In this document: one piece after another, positions 37,116 to 46,879 of the stretch | Position numbering within the stretch: the first letter of the stretch is position 1 | Layout: each line of letters starts with the position of its first letter | Assembly (NCBI RefSeq): GCF_011752815.1 | Contig: NZ_VWWV01000001.1 | Span: forward strand, 372,001 to 436,000 | Source: Enterobacter sp. Cy-643 | GTDB lineage: Bacteria; Pseudomonadota; Gammaproteobacteria; Enterobacterales; Enterobacteriaceae | DNA: 64,000 nt | Reading direction: 5' to 3' | Notes under the pieces: model-generated | Seen by the model: the letters and a program-made list of their open reading frames with translations, nothing else | The model's database searches: none | Told to the model about the DNA's origin: nothing | Position numbers and translations under genes: made by a program

Positions 37116-37559
37116 GTGCTCAACCAATGGCTGCATCCGCAGACTATTCAGCTTCATGACGAGGTCGCAAACTGGCAGCAGGCGCTGGAGATTAGCGCCC
37201 GGCCGCTGCTGGACGCGGGGATTATTGCTCCCCATTACCTGACGGCCATCATGCAGCAGCACCAAAAGCTTGGGCCGTACTATGTGCTGGCACCGGGCCT
37301 GGCGATGCCGCATGCGCGTCCGGAAGAGGGCGCGACCGGCCTTGGCCTGTCGCTGCTGAAGTTAAAGCGAGGCGTTAACTTTCATTCTGAAGGAAACGAC
37401 CCGGTGGACGTTATTATTATGCTGGCGGCGCCGGACAGCCATAGCCACATTGAAATGATTTCCGCGCTCGCTGAGCTATTTTCCAGCGACGAAGACATGG
37501 CGTTACTGCATCAGGCCAACAACCTGGAGGAAATACAAAAAATAATTAATCGATTCTAG
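37116..37559 (+). CDS. PTS EIIA component, ascorbate/mannitol-type
   Basis: A 147-residue EIIA domain of the fructose/mannitol/ascorbate fold. The phospho-accepting histidine is H66 in PGLAMPHARPEEGA, as in UlaC/SgaA proteins. It would take phosphate from HPr and pass it to the EIIB encoded next. The start is GTG 37116, with GAGAGG upstream. It is the first gene of a five-gene operon (EIIA, EIIB, EIIC, two transketolase halves) controlled by CRP and the divergent LacI-type regulator. Confidence 0.9.
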   Translation: MLNQWLHPQTIQLHDEVANWQQALEISARPLLDAGIIAPHYLTAIMQQHQKLGPYYVLAPGLAMPHARPEEGATGLGLSLLKLKRGVNFHSEGNDPVDVIIMLAAPDSHSHIEMISALAELFSSDEDMALLHQANNLEEIQKIINRF

Positions 37560-37644
37560 TTTTTTAATTTAACACCATGGTTTTTTACGTTGCATTGAAA
37601 AATGCGATGTGCTCGTACTCTACTAAAAATATAAGGTATGTAAG

Positions 37645-37923
37645 ATGAAAATAATGGCAATCTGCGGTTCCGGACTCGGCAGTAGTTTTATGGTCGAAAT
37701 GAATATTAAAAAAGTACTTAAAAAACTCAATATTGAGGCAGAGGTTGAACACTCGGATTTATCTTCTGCCACGCCGGACGCGGCAGATGTGTTTGTGATG
37801 GCGAAAGATATTGCCGCCAGCGCGCGCCTGCCGGACAGTCAGCTGGTGGTAATCAACAACATCATCGATATCAATGAGCTGGAAAATAAGCTGAGCGCTT
37901 ATTTCGCCGGTCGTCAATCATAA
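37645..37923 (+). CDS. PTS EIIB component, ascorbate-type
   Basis: A 92-residue EIIB of the lactose/ascorbate type. The phosphocysteine is C7 in MKIMAICGSGLGSSFMVEM, the usual position in UlaB/SgaB. It transfers phosphate to the sugar during uptake through EIIC. It lies 85 bases after EIIA in an AT-rich gap, and an ERIC element separates it from the EIIC gene. Confidence 0.9.
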   Translation: MKIMAICGSGLGSSFMVEMNIKKVLKKLNIEAEVEHSDLSSATPDAADVFVMAKDIAASARLPDSQLVVINNIIDINELENKLSAYFAGRQS

Positions 37924-37933
37924 TCTATAGCCA

Positions 37934-38050
37934 AAATAATTCGAATTGCAGAAAGGCGGCAAGCTCAGGCACTCCAGGAATTTACATCAAGTAAATGACT
38001 GGGAGGGATGAGTGCAGCCAACGCGTCTGCGGTTCGAAGTATGACGGATA
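37934..38050. repeat. ERIC element inside the PTS operon
   Basis: A diverged ERIC copy of about 117 bases: ATTCGAATTGCAG at the left, CAAGTAAATGACTGGGAGGG in the middle, GTGCAGCCAACGCG and GGTTCGAAGTATGACGG at the right. The arms are imperfect inverted repeats. It fills nearly the whole EIIB-EIIC gap and would fold into a long hairpin in the mRNA. Confidence 0.87.
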
Positions 38051-38065
38051 TAAGCGGAGGCGGAT

Positions 38066-39457
38066 ATGTTTATCCTTGGCACGCTGAATTTTATTGTTGA
38101 TATTCTAAAGGTTCCGGCCATTCTGGTCGGGCTGATAGCCTTAATTGGTCTGGTTGCGCAAAAGAAGTCATTTTCTGATGTGGTAAAAGGCTCAATTAAA
38201 ACCGTATTAGGCTTTATTGTTTTGGGCGGCGGCGCTACCGTATTAGTGGGATGTTTAAATCCACTGGGCGGTATGTTTGAGCACGCCTTTAATATCCAGG
38301 GCATTATTCCTAATAATGAAGCGATTGTTTCTATCGCGCTGGAGAAATACGGGGCATCCACGGCGCTGATTATGGCCTTCGGGATGGTGGCGAACATCAT
38401 TGTGGCTCGCTTTACCCGCCTGAAGTACATCTTCCTGACCGGGCACCACACGTTCTACATGGCGTGCATGATAAGCGTCATTCTGACCGTGGCGGGCTTT
38501 GAAGGCGTGGCGCTGGTGTTTACCGGGTCGTTGATCCTCGGTCTGATCATGGCGTTCTTCCCGGCTATTGCACAGCGCTATATGCGTCGCATCACCGGCA
38601 CCGATGATATCGGCTTCGGCCACTTCGGCACGCTGGGTTACGTGCTGTCCGGCTGGATCGGCAGCAAGTGTGGAAAAGGCTCGCGCTCCACGGAAGAGAT
38701 GAACCTGCCGAAGAACCTTAGCTTCCTGCGTGACAGTTCAATCTCCATCTCCCTGACCATGATTGTCATCTACATGATCCTCGCGATTTGTGCGGGCCAG
38801 ACTTATGTAGAAGAGAAACTCAGCGGCGGCCAGAACTTCCTGGTTTACTCCATTATTCAGGCGATTACCTTTGCGGCCGGGGTGTTCATCATCCTGCAGG
38901 GCGTGCGCTTGATTCTGGCGGAAATCGTCCCGGCGTTTACCGGTTTCTCTGAGAAGCTGGTACCTAATGCACGTCCGGCGCTGGACTGCCCGGTGGTTTA
39001 CCCTTATGCGCCGAATGCCGTGCTGGTGGGCTTCCTGTTCAGCTTCCTCGGCGGCCTGGTGGGCTTGTTCCTTTTAGGGCAGATGAAGCTGGTGCTGATT
39101 TTGCCGGGCGTGGTGCCTCACTTCTTTACCGGGGCAACAGCGGGCGTGTTTGGTAACGCTACCGGCGGCCGTCGCGGCGCGATGGTAGGGGCTTTTGCCA
39201 ACGGGCTGCTGATTACTTTCCTGCCAGTGTTGCTGCTGCCTGTTCTGGGCGCGCTGGGCTTCGCCAACACAACCTTCTCCGACGCTGATTTTGGCGTAGT
39301 GGGGATTATCCTCGGCAACCTTGCACGCTTCCTGTCACCTGCGGCGATTACCGCGGTGGTGGTCGCCGTGTTTGCGGTGCTGGTCGGGTTCAACTATCTG
39401 GGCAAAGGAAAAGGCACTCCTGCCGTACACACTGAAGACAATACGGGGGCTAAATAA
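38066..39457 (+). CDS. PTS EIIC component, UlaA/SgaT (ascorbate) family
   Basis: The 463-residue membrane channel subunit of the PTS, with about eleven hydrophobic segments. It is related to UlaA: the stretches VVKGSIKTVLGFIVLGGG, TGHHTFYMACM and PNAVLVGFLFSFLGG correspond to conserved family regions. The family is best known for L-ascorbate, but the transketolase genes make an ascorbate-specific role unlikely. GGAGGCGG precedes the ATG. The stop codon overlaps the next gene by one base. Confidence 0.9.
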   Translation: MFILGTLNFIVDILKVPAILVGLIALIGLVAQKKSFSDVVKGSIKTVLGFIVLGGGATVLVGCLNPLGGMFEHAFNIQGIIPNNEAIVSIALEKYGASTALIMAFGMVANIIVARFTRLKYIFLTGHHTFYMACMISVILTVAGFEGVALVFTGSLILGLIMAFFPAIAQRYMRRITGTDDIGFGHFGTLGYVLSGWIGSKCGKGSRSTEEMNLPKNLSFLRDSSISISLTMIVIYMILAICAGQTYVEEKLSGGQNFLVYSIIQAITFAAGVFIILQGVRLILAEIVPAFTGFSEKLVPNARPALDCPVVYPYAPNAVLVGFLFSFLGGLVGLFLLGQMKLVLILPGVVPHFFTGATAGVFGNATGGRRGAMVGAFANGLLITFLPVLLLPVLGALGFANTTFSDADFGVVGIILGNLARFLSPAAITAVVVAVFAVLVGFNYLGKGKGTPAVHTEDNTGAK

Positions 39458-40290
39458 TGAATGAACTGGCAGACGTCGCGCGGTTTGCGCGCGACATCCG
39501 TGTAGAGACGCTGAAAGCGCTCACCCAACTGGGGTTTGGCCATTACGGCGGCAGCATGTCGGTGGTTGAGACGCTGGCGGTGCTGTACGGCGACGTGATG
39601 AATATCGATCCGGGCGACCCTGACTGGGCAGAACGCGACTACTTTGTGCTGTCCAAGGGGCATGCTGGCCCGGCGCTGTACAGCACGCTGGCGCTGAAAG
39701 GGTATTTTCCTGTGGAGCAATTGGCCACGCTAAACCAGAACGGTACCAGCCTGCCCAGCCACCCCGATCGCCTGAAAACGCGCGGCGTGGATGCGACCAC
39801 AGGTTCGTTAGGGCAAGGAATTTCGATTGCCGCCGGCATGGCGCTGTCCCACAAACTGGCGCAGCGTCGCAACCGGGTCTTCAGCATTGTCGGCGACGGC
39901 GAGCTGAACGAGGGGCAGTGCTGGGAGGCTTTCCAGTTTATTGCTCACCACCGTCTTAACAATCTGACGGTGTTCGTAGACTGGAACAAACAGCAGCTGG
40001 ACGGCGAGCTGGACGAAATCATCTGTGCTTTCGATCTGGCAGAGAAGTTTAGCGCCTTCGGGTTTGACGTGGTGCAGGTGAAAGGCGATGACATTCCCGG
40101 TTTGCTGGCGGCGGTGAAACCCGTTCGCAGCGGCGAACAGCGTCCTCTGCTGGTGATCCTCGACAGCATAAAAGGGCAGGGGGTGCCGTACCTTGAGCAA
40201 CTGGGGAACTCCCATCATCTCCGCCTGACGGAGCAGTCAAAACAGGCGCTGGAGCAGGCCATCGCGCAACTGGAGGCGGCACATGATTAA
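39457..40290 (+). CDS. Transketolase-like protein, N-terminal (TPP-binding) subunit
   Basis: A 277-residue protein equal to the N-terminal third of transketolase. The thiamine diphosphate motif GDGELNEGQCWEAF...N is at about 146-177, and SKGHAGPALYSTL (66-78) and GSLGQGISIAAGMAL (117-130) are the other family signatures. It works with the separately encoded C-terminal subunit; its stop lies eight bases inside that gene. Split transketolases act in dedicated sugar pathways, for example as apulose-4-phosphate transketolase (AptA/AptB). The substrate here is unknown. Confidence 0.92.
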   Translation: MNELADVARFARDIRVETLKALTQLGFGHYGGSMSVVETLAVLYGDVMNIDPGDPDWAERDYFVLSKGHAGPALYSTLALKGYFPVEQLATLNQNGTSLPSHPDRLKTRGVDATTGSLGQGISIAAGMALSHKLAQRRNRVFSIVGDGELNEGQCWEAFQFIAHHRLNNLTVFVDWNKQQLDGELDEIICAFDLAEKFSAFGFDVVQVKGDDIPGLLAAVKPVRSGEQRPLLVILDSIKGQGVPYLEQLGNSHHLRLTEQSKQALEQAIAQLEAAHD

Positions 40291-41236
40291 GGTAAGCCAG
40301 ACCGGCGGCCAGGACGCCGTTGAAATGCGTAAAGTCTACGCCGGGTTTGTTCAGCAACAGATTGGTGAAGGCAGCGGAATTATCGCGCTGGAAGCTGACC
40401 TGATGAGTTCGATGGCGATGGATGGCGTGCAGCGCGATAACCCGCAGCACGTGATTAACTGCGGCATCATGGAAGCTAACGTGATTGGCGTGGCGGCAGG
40501 ACTGTCGCTGACCGGACGCAAGCCGTTCGTGCACACCTTTACCGCCTTCGCCAGCCGCCGCTGCTTTGATCAGCTGTTTATGTCGCTGGATTACCAGCGG
40601 AATAACGTCAAGGTCATTGCTTCCGACGCCGGGGTGACGGCTTGCCACAACGGCGGTACCCATATGTCGTTTGAGGATATGGGCATTGTTCGCGGGCTGG
40701 CGCACTCCATTGTGCTTGAGGTGACTGACGCGGTGATGTTTAAGGACATTCTACGTCAGCTGATCGAGCTGGAAGGTTTTTACTGGGTGCGGACTATTCG
40801 CAAGCAGGCGGCTACGGTCTATGAGGCAGGCTCAACCTTCACTATCGGCAAAGGGAATGTGCTGCGCGAGGGCACGGATATTACGCTGATCGCCAACGGC
40901 ATCATGGTTGCGGAAGCGCTGAAAGCGGCTCAGCAGCTGGAACGGGAAGGGGTTAGCGCGGCAGTCATCGACATGTTTACCCTCAAGCCTATCGACCGCA
41001 TGCTGGTGAAGAACTACGCCGAAAAAACCGGCCGAATTGTGACCTGTGAAAACCACAGTATTCACAACGGGCTTGGGTCAGCGGTGGCGGAAGTGCTGGT
41101 GGAAACCTGCCCGGTGCCGATGCGCAGAGTGGGCGTGAAGGAGCGTTATGGCCAGGTCGGGACTCAGGACTTCCTGCAGCAGGAGTATGGCCTGACGGCG
41201 GCAGATATCGTGCAGGCAGCGAAAGAGCTGCTGTAA
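40283..41236 (+). CDS. Transketolase-like protein, C-terminal (PYR/C-domain) subunit
   Basis: A 317-residue protein equal to the pyrimidine-binding and C-terminal domains of transketolase. The catalytic glutamate that activates TPP is E64 in NCGIMEANVIGVAAGLS. The C-terminal domain (LIANGIMVAEALKAAQQLEREGVS onward) is complete. It overlaps the N-terminal subunit gene by eight bases, so the two chains are probably made in equal amounts. It is the last gene of the operon and converges on pta. Confidence 0.92.
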   Translation: MIKVSQTGGQDAVEMRKVYAGFVQQQIGEGSGIIALEADLMSSMAMDGVQRDNPQHVINCGIMEANVIGVAAGLSLTGRKPFVHTFTAFASRRCFDQLFMSLDYQRNNVKVIASDAGVTACHNGGTHMSFEDMGIVRGLAHSIVLEVTDAVMFKDILRQLIELEGFYWVRTIRKQAATVYEAGSTFTIGKGNVLREGTDITLIANGIMVAEALKAAQQLEREGVSAAVIDMFTLKPIDRMLVKNYAEKTGRIVTCENHSIHNGLGSAVAEVLVETCPVPMRRVGVKERYGQVGTQDFLQQEYGLTAADIVQAAKELL

Positions 41237-41260
41237 CAGCCAAAGGTGACAGAAAAAGAA

Positions 41261-41286
41261 AAGGCAGCCATCTGGCTGCCTTTTTT
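41261..41286. terminator. Bidirectional terminator between the transketolase operon and pta
   Basis: AAGGCAGCC/GGCTGCCTT (41261-41269 with 41274-41282) is followed by TTTT on the plus strand and preceded by an A-rich run that gives T residues on the minus strand. Confidence 0.9.
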
Positions 41287-41300
41287 GCGTATCAGTGAGC

Positions 41301-43442
41301 TTACGCTTGCTGAGCGGACTGAATCGCGGTCAGCGCGATGGTGTAAACGATATCGTCCACCAGCGCGCCACGGGACAGATCGTTAACCGGCTTGCGCATA
41401 CCCTGCAGCATTGGCCCGATGGAGATCAGGTCTGCAGAACGCTGTACCGCTTTGTAGGTGGTGTTCCCGGTGTTCAGGTCAGGGAAGATGAACACGGTCG
41501 CACGGCCCGCAACAGGAGAGTTTGGTGCCTTAGACTTCGCCACATCAGCCATAACCGCAGCGTCATACTGCAGCGGACCGTCGATGACCAGGTCAGGGCG
41601 TTTTTCCTGAGCGATACGGGTGGCTTCACGCACTTTCTCAACGTCGCTACCCGCGCCGGAGTTACCGGTGGAGTAGGAGAGCATTGCCACGCGTGGATCG
41701 ATCCCAAAGGCGGCAGCGGAGTCAGCGGACTGAATCGCGATTTCTGCCAGCTGTTCAGCGGTTGGATCCGGGTTGATCGCGCAGTCGCCGTAAACGTAAA
41801 CCTGTTCAGGCAGCAGCATGAAGAACACGGAAGAGACCAGTGAACTGCCCGGTGCGGTTTTGATCAGCTGCAGCGGTGGACGGATGGTGTTGGCGGTGGT
41901 GTGAACCGCGCCGGAAACCAGGCCGTCAACTTCGTCCTGCTCAAGCATCAGGGTGCCCAGCACAACGTTGTCTTCCAGCTGCTCGCGGGCAACGGCTTCG
42001 GTCATGCCTTTGCTCTTACGCAGCTCAACCAGGCGGGCAACATAGCTTTCGCGAACCACTTCTGGATCAACGATTTCGATGCCTGCGCCCAGCTCAACGC
42101 CCTGTGCCGCAGCAACACGGGTGATTTCTTCCGGGTTACCCAGCAGAACACAGGTGGCGATACCGCGCTCAGCACAGATGGCTGCCGCTTTTACGGTACG
42201 CGGTTCATCGCCTTCCGGCAGCACGACGCGTTTACCGGCTTTGCGAGCCAGTTCGGTCAGCTGGTAACGGAATGCTGGAGGAGACAGACGACGGCTGCGC
42301 TCGGAGGTCGCGGTCAGGGATTCGATCCAGTTAGCATCGATGTGGCTGGCCACATATTCCTGCACTTTTTCGATACGCTGATGGTCGTCGGTTGGGACTT
42401 CCAGATTGAAGCTCTGCAGGCTCAGAGAGGTCTGCCAGGTGTTGGTTTCAACCATAAACAGCGGTAGGCCGGTGGCGAAAGCACGTTCGCACAGCTTGCT
42501 GATGCGTGGGTCCATTTCGTAACCACCGGTCAGCAGGATAGCGCCGATTTCCACGCCGTTCATGGCGGCCAGGCAGGCAGCAACCAGCACGTCCGGGCGG
42601 TCTGCAGAGGTGACTAACAGAGAGCCTGGGCGGAAGTGTTCCAGCATGTGAGGAATGCTGCGCGCACAGAAGGTGACGGACTTCACGCGGCGGGTGTTGA
42701 TGTCGCCTTCGTTTACGATGGTTGCGTTCAGGTGGCGAGCCATGTCGATTGCGCGGGTGGCAATCAGTTCGAAGCTCCACGGCACGCAGCCCAGAACCGG
42801 CAGCGGGCTGTCGGCAAACAGCTGCTTAGGATCGATGTTCGCAATGCTTGCTTTGCTGGAGTCGTCGAAGATTTCAGACAGATCGGGACGGGTGCGGCCC
42901 TGTTCATCAACCGGAGCGTTCAGCTTGTTGATGATAACACCGGTGATGTTGGTGTTTTTGCTGCCGCCGAAGCTGCTGCGGGTCAGTTCGATACGCTCTT
43001 TCAGCTGCTCCGGAGAGTCATTGCCCAGAGACATGACGAAGACGATTTCTGCGTTCAGGGTTTTGGCGATTTCATAGTTCAGCGCCTGCGCAAACTGGTG
43101 TTTACGGGTTGGCACCAGACCTTCAACCAGCACAACTTCAGCATCTTTGCTGCTATTGTGATAGTTGGCGATGATCTCTTCCATCAGCACGTCCTGCTGG
43201 TTGCTGGACAGCAGAGACTCAACGTGGCTCATGTGCAGCGGCTCAGCGGCCGGGATGGTGGAGTTAGCGCGAATGATGCTGGTGGTCTGGTCCGGCGTAT
43301 CGCCGCCGGTACGCGGCTGGGCGATAGGTTTGAACACGCTCAGGCGAACGCCTTTTTGTTCCATAGCACGGATAACGCCAAGGCTTACGCTGGTAAGGCC
43401 GACGCTGGTTCCGGTAGGGATCAGCATAATAGTACGGGACAC
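41301..43442 (-). CDS. pta: Phosphate acetyltransferase
   Basis: Pta interconverts acetyl-CoA and acetyl phosphate in acetate overflow metabolism. The 713-residue enzyme has an N-terminal DRTGG/BioD-like half ([20 protein letters not shown]), a central domain and the C-terminal catalytic PTA_PTB domain ([15 protein letters not shown] onward). GTG 43442 with GAGG upstream matches the E. coli start (E. coli 714 aa). It lies downstream of ackA on the same strand, with a hairpin between. Confidence 0.98.
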   Translation of the reverse strand: MSRTIMLIPTGTSVGLTSVSLGVIRAMEQKGVRLSVFKPIAQPRTGGDTPDQTTSIIRANSTIPAAEPLHMSHVESLLSSNQQDVLMEEIIANYHNSSKDAEVVLVEGLVPTRKHQFAQALNYEIAKTLNAEIVFVMSLGNDSPEQLKERIELTRSSFGGSKNTNITGVIINKLNAPVDEQGRTRPDLSEIFDDSSKASIANIDPKQLFADSPLPVLGCVPWSFELIATRAIDMARHLNATIVNEGDINTRRVKSVTFCARSIPHMLEHFRPGSLLVTSADRPDVLVAACLAAMNGVEIGAILLTGGYEMDPRISKLCERAFATGLPLFMVETNTWQTSLSLQSFNLEVPTDDHQRIEKVQEYVASHIDANWIESLTATSERSRRLSPPAFRYQLTELARKAGKRVVLPEGDEPRTVKAAAICAERGIATCVLLGNPEEITRVAAAQGVELGAGIEIVDPEVVRESYVARLVELRKSKGMTEAVAREQLEDNVVLGTLMLEQDEVDGLVSGAVHTTANTIRPPLQLIKTAPGSSLVSSVFFMLLPEQVYVYGDCAINPDPTAEQLAEIAIQSADSAAAFGIDPRVAMLSYSTGNSGAGSDVEKVREATRIAQEKRPDLVIDGPLQYDAAVMADVAKSKAPNSPVAGRATVFIFPDLNTGNTTYKAVQRSADLISIGPMLQGMRKPVNDLSRGALVDDIVYTIALTAIQSAQQA

Positions 43443-43497
43443 GGTATAACCTCTTTCGTTTTCGCGAGCAGATATGCTCACTCGACTCAGAAAACAA

Positions 43498-43521
43498 CAC
43501 CGCCAGCTAAGGCTGGCGGTG
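43498..43521 (-). other. Hairpin in the ackA-pta gap (partial terminator)
   Basis: CACCGCCAGC/GCTGGCGGTG (43498-43507 with 43512-43521) is followed on the minus strand by TTGTTTT. It would reduce, rather than abolish, readthrough from ackA to pta, or stabilise the ackA transcript end. Confidence 0.65.
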
Positions 43522-43527
43522 AGGGAA

Positions 43528-44730
43528 TCAGGCGGTCAGGCGGGATGCATCCTGAGCGATGACCAGCTCTTCGTTGGTGGTGATAACCACCGCAGGGCGG
43601 GTGCCTTCCTTGTTGATAAAGCCAGACTTGCCGAAACGTGCAGCCAGGTTGCGCTCGTGATCGACATCGAAGCCCAGTACGCCCAGTTTGCCCAGGGACA
43701 GTTCGCGTACCATCGCGGCGTTTTCACCGATACCGCCGGTGAAGACAACGGCGTCCAGACGGCCATCCATCAGTGCGGTGTAGGAACCGATGTATTTCGC
43801 CAGGCGGTGGCAGTAAACGTCCATCGCACGCTTAGCGTCTTCTTTAGTTGCGTAGTTGTCTTCAACGTAACGGCAGTCGCTGGTCACTTCGGTCAGACCC
43901 AGCAGGCCAGACTCTTTGGTCAGCATTTTGTTGATGTCTTCTACGCTCATGCCCAGGGCATCGTGCAGGTGGAAGATGATTGCCGGGTCGATGTCGCCGG
44001 AGCGGGTACCCATCACCAGACCTTCCAGCGGGGTCAGACCCATGGAGGTGTCAACGCATTTGCCGTTACGGATTGCAGACACGGAACCGCCGTTGCCCAG
44101 GTGGCAGGTGATGATGTTCAGTTCATCAACCGGCTTGTTCAGCATTTTTGCGGCTTCCTGAGTCACGTAGAAGTGGCTGGTGCCGTGCGCGCCGTAGCGA
44201 CGAACGCCGTGCTCTTTGTACAGTTTGTACGGCAGGGCGTAGAGGAAAGATTCTTCCGGCATGGTCTGATGGAACGCGGTGTCGAACACGGCAACGTTTT
44301 TATCAGCCAGGTTAGGGAAGGATTTCAGGGCTTCAGCGATACCGATCAGGTGAGCCGGGTTATGCAGCGGTGCAAAAGAGGCTGAATCTTTGATACCCTG
44401 AATCACGGAATCATCGATAACTACAGAGCTGGTGTATTTTTCACCGCCGTGTACGATACGGTGACCAATTGCGGTCAGTTGAGCGGACAATTCTGGTTTT
44501 TCTGCCAGAATTTTATTAACGATGAAGTTAAGAGCTTCGCTGTGAGCGGCACCTGCACCCAGAGCCGCTTCTTGTTTAGCGCCGTCCAGCTTCCACTTGA
44601 TACGGGCTTCAGGAAGGTGGAAACACTCTGCTAAACCAGAAAGGTACTCTTCACCGTTTACAGCATCGATAATTGCGAATTTCAGGGATGAGCTACCGCA
44701 GTTCAGAACCAGTACTAGCTTACTCGACAT
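43528..44730 (-). CDS. ackA: Acetate kinase
   Basis: AckA makes ATP and acetate from acetyl phosphate. The 400-residue enzyme has the ASKHA start [16 protein letters not shown], the HRIVHGGE motif near 90, the catalytic region [12 protein letters not shown] near 148, and [11 protein letters not shown]. Length equals E. coli. It is transcribed ahead of pta, and its promoter lies in the gap shared with yfbV. Confidence 0.98.
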   Translation of the reverse strand: MSSKLVLVLNCGSSSLKFAIIDAVNGEEYLSGLAECFHLPEARIKWKLDGAKQEAALGAGAAHSEALNFIVNKILAEKPELSAQLTAIGHRIVHGGEKYTSSVVIDDSVIQGIKDSASFAPLHNPAHLIGIAEALKSFPNLADKNVAVFDTAFHQTMPEESFLYALPYKLYKEHGVRRYGAHGTSHFYVTQEAAKMLNKPVDELNIITCHLGNGGSVSAIRNGKCVDTSMGLTPLEGLVMGTRSGDIDPAIIFHLHDALGMSVEDINKMLTKESGLLGLTEVTSDCRYVEDNYATKEDAKRAMDVYCHRLAKYIGSYTALMDGRLDAVVFTGGIGENAAMVRELSLGKLGVLGFDVDHERNLAARFGKSGFINKEGTRPAVVITTNEELVIAQDASRLTA

Positions 44731-45069
44731 GGAAGTACCTATTTTTGATACGTGGCTAAAAAAACGTCAGTGAGTCTATCAGCGTAGCGCATGATGACGC
44801 GGACATTTATGATTAACGTCATGCCAGAAGCGTTTTTCGGCATGGCGAATAAAATTACTCAGAGTTTACGCCATATTCCTGAGGATGCAGGTCACGGCGA
44901 TGTAAAAGAATGTTTGACAGCTTGTAGTTTCCCAACTACGGCCACCAAAAGGCCGGCACAGGGTAGCAGATAGCGGCTCGGAAAGACAAAATTTTTTGAA
45001 CGATGTCATTTAGAGTTGTTGAGTTGCAGTATTATTTTATTTTTTATACGTAGAGTTGAGGTATGAGCC
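44731..45069. other. ackA-yfbV divergent intergenic region
   Basis: 339 bases without a convincing gene; it must hold the ackA and yfbV promoters. GTAGTT-TCCC-AACTAC (44924-44939) is a short inverted repeat. A TTGACA occurs at 44914 but no matching -10 follows at proper spacing. An open stretch of 60 codons at 44791-44973 has no ribosome site or family resemblance. Confidence 0.6.
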
Positions 45070-45525
45070 ATGTCGACACCCCAGAATAGCCATGTAAGCT
45101 GGTTTAGCCTGTTCGGACGTGGGCAACACTACTCGAAGACCTGGCCGCTGGATAAGCGCCTGGCGCCGGTATTTATCGAAAACCGCGTGATACGCGCCAC
45201 CCGCTATGCCATCCGCTTTATGCCGCCGCTGGCGGTATTTACCCTGACGTGGCAGATCGCGTTGGGTGGCCAGCTTGGCCCGGCGGTGGCGACGGCGCTC
45301 TTTGCCTGTAGCCTGCCGATGCAGGGATTGTGGTGGTTGGGCAAGCGATCGGTCACGCCATTACCGCCGTCGACGTTACAGTGGTTTTATGACGTTCGCA
45401 TGAAGCTTCAGGAAGCCGGGCAGGCGTTGGCACCGGTGGAAGGCAAGCCAGACTACCAGGCGCTGGCGGACGTGCTGAAGCGCGCGTTTAAACAGCTGGA
45501 TAAAACTTTCTTGGATGATTTGTAA
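45070..45525 (+). CDS. yfbV: YfbV (UPF0208), inner-membrane protein of the Ter macrodomain boundary
   Basis: A 151-residue protein with two hydrophobic segments around residues 40-85, starting [41 protein letters not shown] in the family manner. In E. coli YfbV limits the spread of MatP-dependent Ter macrodomain constraints. The length is the same as in E. coli. It is divergent from ackA. Confidence 0.94.
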   Translation: MSTPQNSHVSWFSLFGRGQHYSKTWPLDKRLAPVFIENRVIRATRYAIRFMPPLAVFTLTWQIALGGQLGPAVATALFACSLPMQGLWWLGKRSVTPLPPSTLQWFYDVRMKLQEAGQALAPVEGKPDYQALADVLKRAFKQLDKTFLDDL

Positions 45526-45548
45526 TTACCCTGCGGTTGCGCATATAA

Positions 45549-46115
<567 letters not shown>

Positions 46116-46128
46116 GGAGAGACGCGGA

Positions 46129-46788
46129 GTGAAGTGTAAAGGTTTCTTGTTTGATTTGGATGGTACGCTGGTTGACTCTCTTCCTGCCGTTGAGCGCGCA
46201 TGGGTAAATTGGGCAAAGCGTTTTAATATTTCCCCGGAAGAAGTATTAGGCTTCATCCACGGCAAGCAGGCGATTACCTCACTGCGCCACTTTATGGCCG
46301 GTGCTTCTGAGGAAGAGATTCAGCAGGAGTTTCTCCGACTGGAAAGGCTTGAGTCTGAAGATACCGATGGCATCGAAGCGCTCCCGGGAGCGGCAGAGTT
46401 ATTGGCTCATCTTAATGAGGCGGGTATTCCGTGGGCCATCGTCACTTCGGGTTCTGTGCCGGTGGCATCTGCTCGCCGTCTGGCCGGTGGGCTGCCTGAG
46501 CCGGACGTGTTTGTGACCGCGGAACTGGTCGCACGCGGTAAACCAGAGCCGGATGCCTATTTACTGGGTGCGCAGCTGCTTGGCCTGGAGCCGGAAGAGT
46601 GCGTGGTTGTTGAAGACGCGCCGGCGGGCGTGCTTTCAGGGCTGGCTGCCGGTTGCCATGTGATAGCGGTTAATGCCCCGGCGGATACGCCCCGGCTTGA
46701 GCACGTGGATTACGTTCTGACTTCCCTCACCGAACTGCTCGTCCAGAAATCCCCGGACGGAAGCGTCGAAGTGTTAAGAAAACACTAA
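46129..46788 (+). CDS. yfbT: YfbT (HxpA), HAD-family sugar phosphatase
   Basis: A 219-residue haloacid dehalogenase-like phosphatase. HAD motif I is FLFDLDGTLVDS with the nucleophile aspartate near residue 9, motif II is VTSGS, and motif III/IV is GKPEPDAYLLGAQ...VVEDAPAG. E. coli YfbT dephosphorylates sugar phosphates such as hexitol and fructose phosphates. The start is GTG 46129, eight bases after GAGGAGA, and matches the E. coli N-terminus. Confidence 0.94.
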   Translation: MKCKGFLFDLDGTLVDSLPAVERAWVNWAKRFNISPEEVLGFIHGKQAITSLRHFMAGASEEEIQQEFLRLERLESEDTDGIEALPGAAELLAHLNEAGIPWAIVTSGSVPVASARRLAGGLPEPDVFVTAELVARGKPEPDAYLLGAQLLGLEPEECVVVEDAPAGVLSGLAAGCHVIAVNAPADTPRLEHVDYVLTSLTELLVQKSPDGSVEVLRKH

Positions 46789-46800
46789 TCCCATGATTTA

Positions 46801-46824
46801 ACCCCGCATTTGCGGGGTTTTTTT
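46801..46824 (+). terminator. Rho-independent terminator of yfbT
   Basis: ACCCCGCA/TGCGGGGT (46801-46808 with 46811-46818) with a two-base loop and seven T residues. Confidence 0.9.
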
Positions 46825-46879
46825 ATGGCATTCTCGTCTACATTCAATTCACCAATATTCAGCCATTCAGGGACGCATT

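Noticed and set aside
38066-39457. The EIIC gene as an L-ascorbate-specific transporter
   Set aside because: No ascorbate-6-phosphate lactonase, decarboxylase or epimerase genes accompany it; the linked transketolase indicates another substrate.
44791-44973. A 60-codon open frame in the ackA-yfbV gap
   Set aside because: No ribosome-binding site, no recognised domain, and it lies where the two divergent promoters must be.
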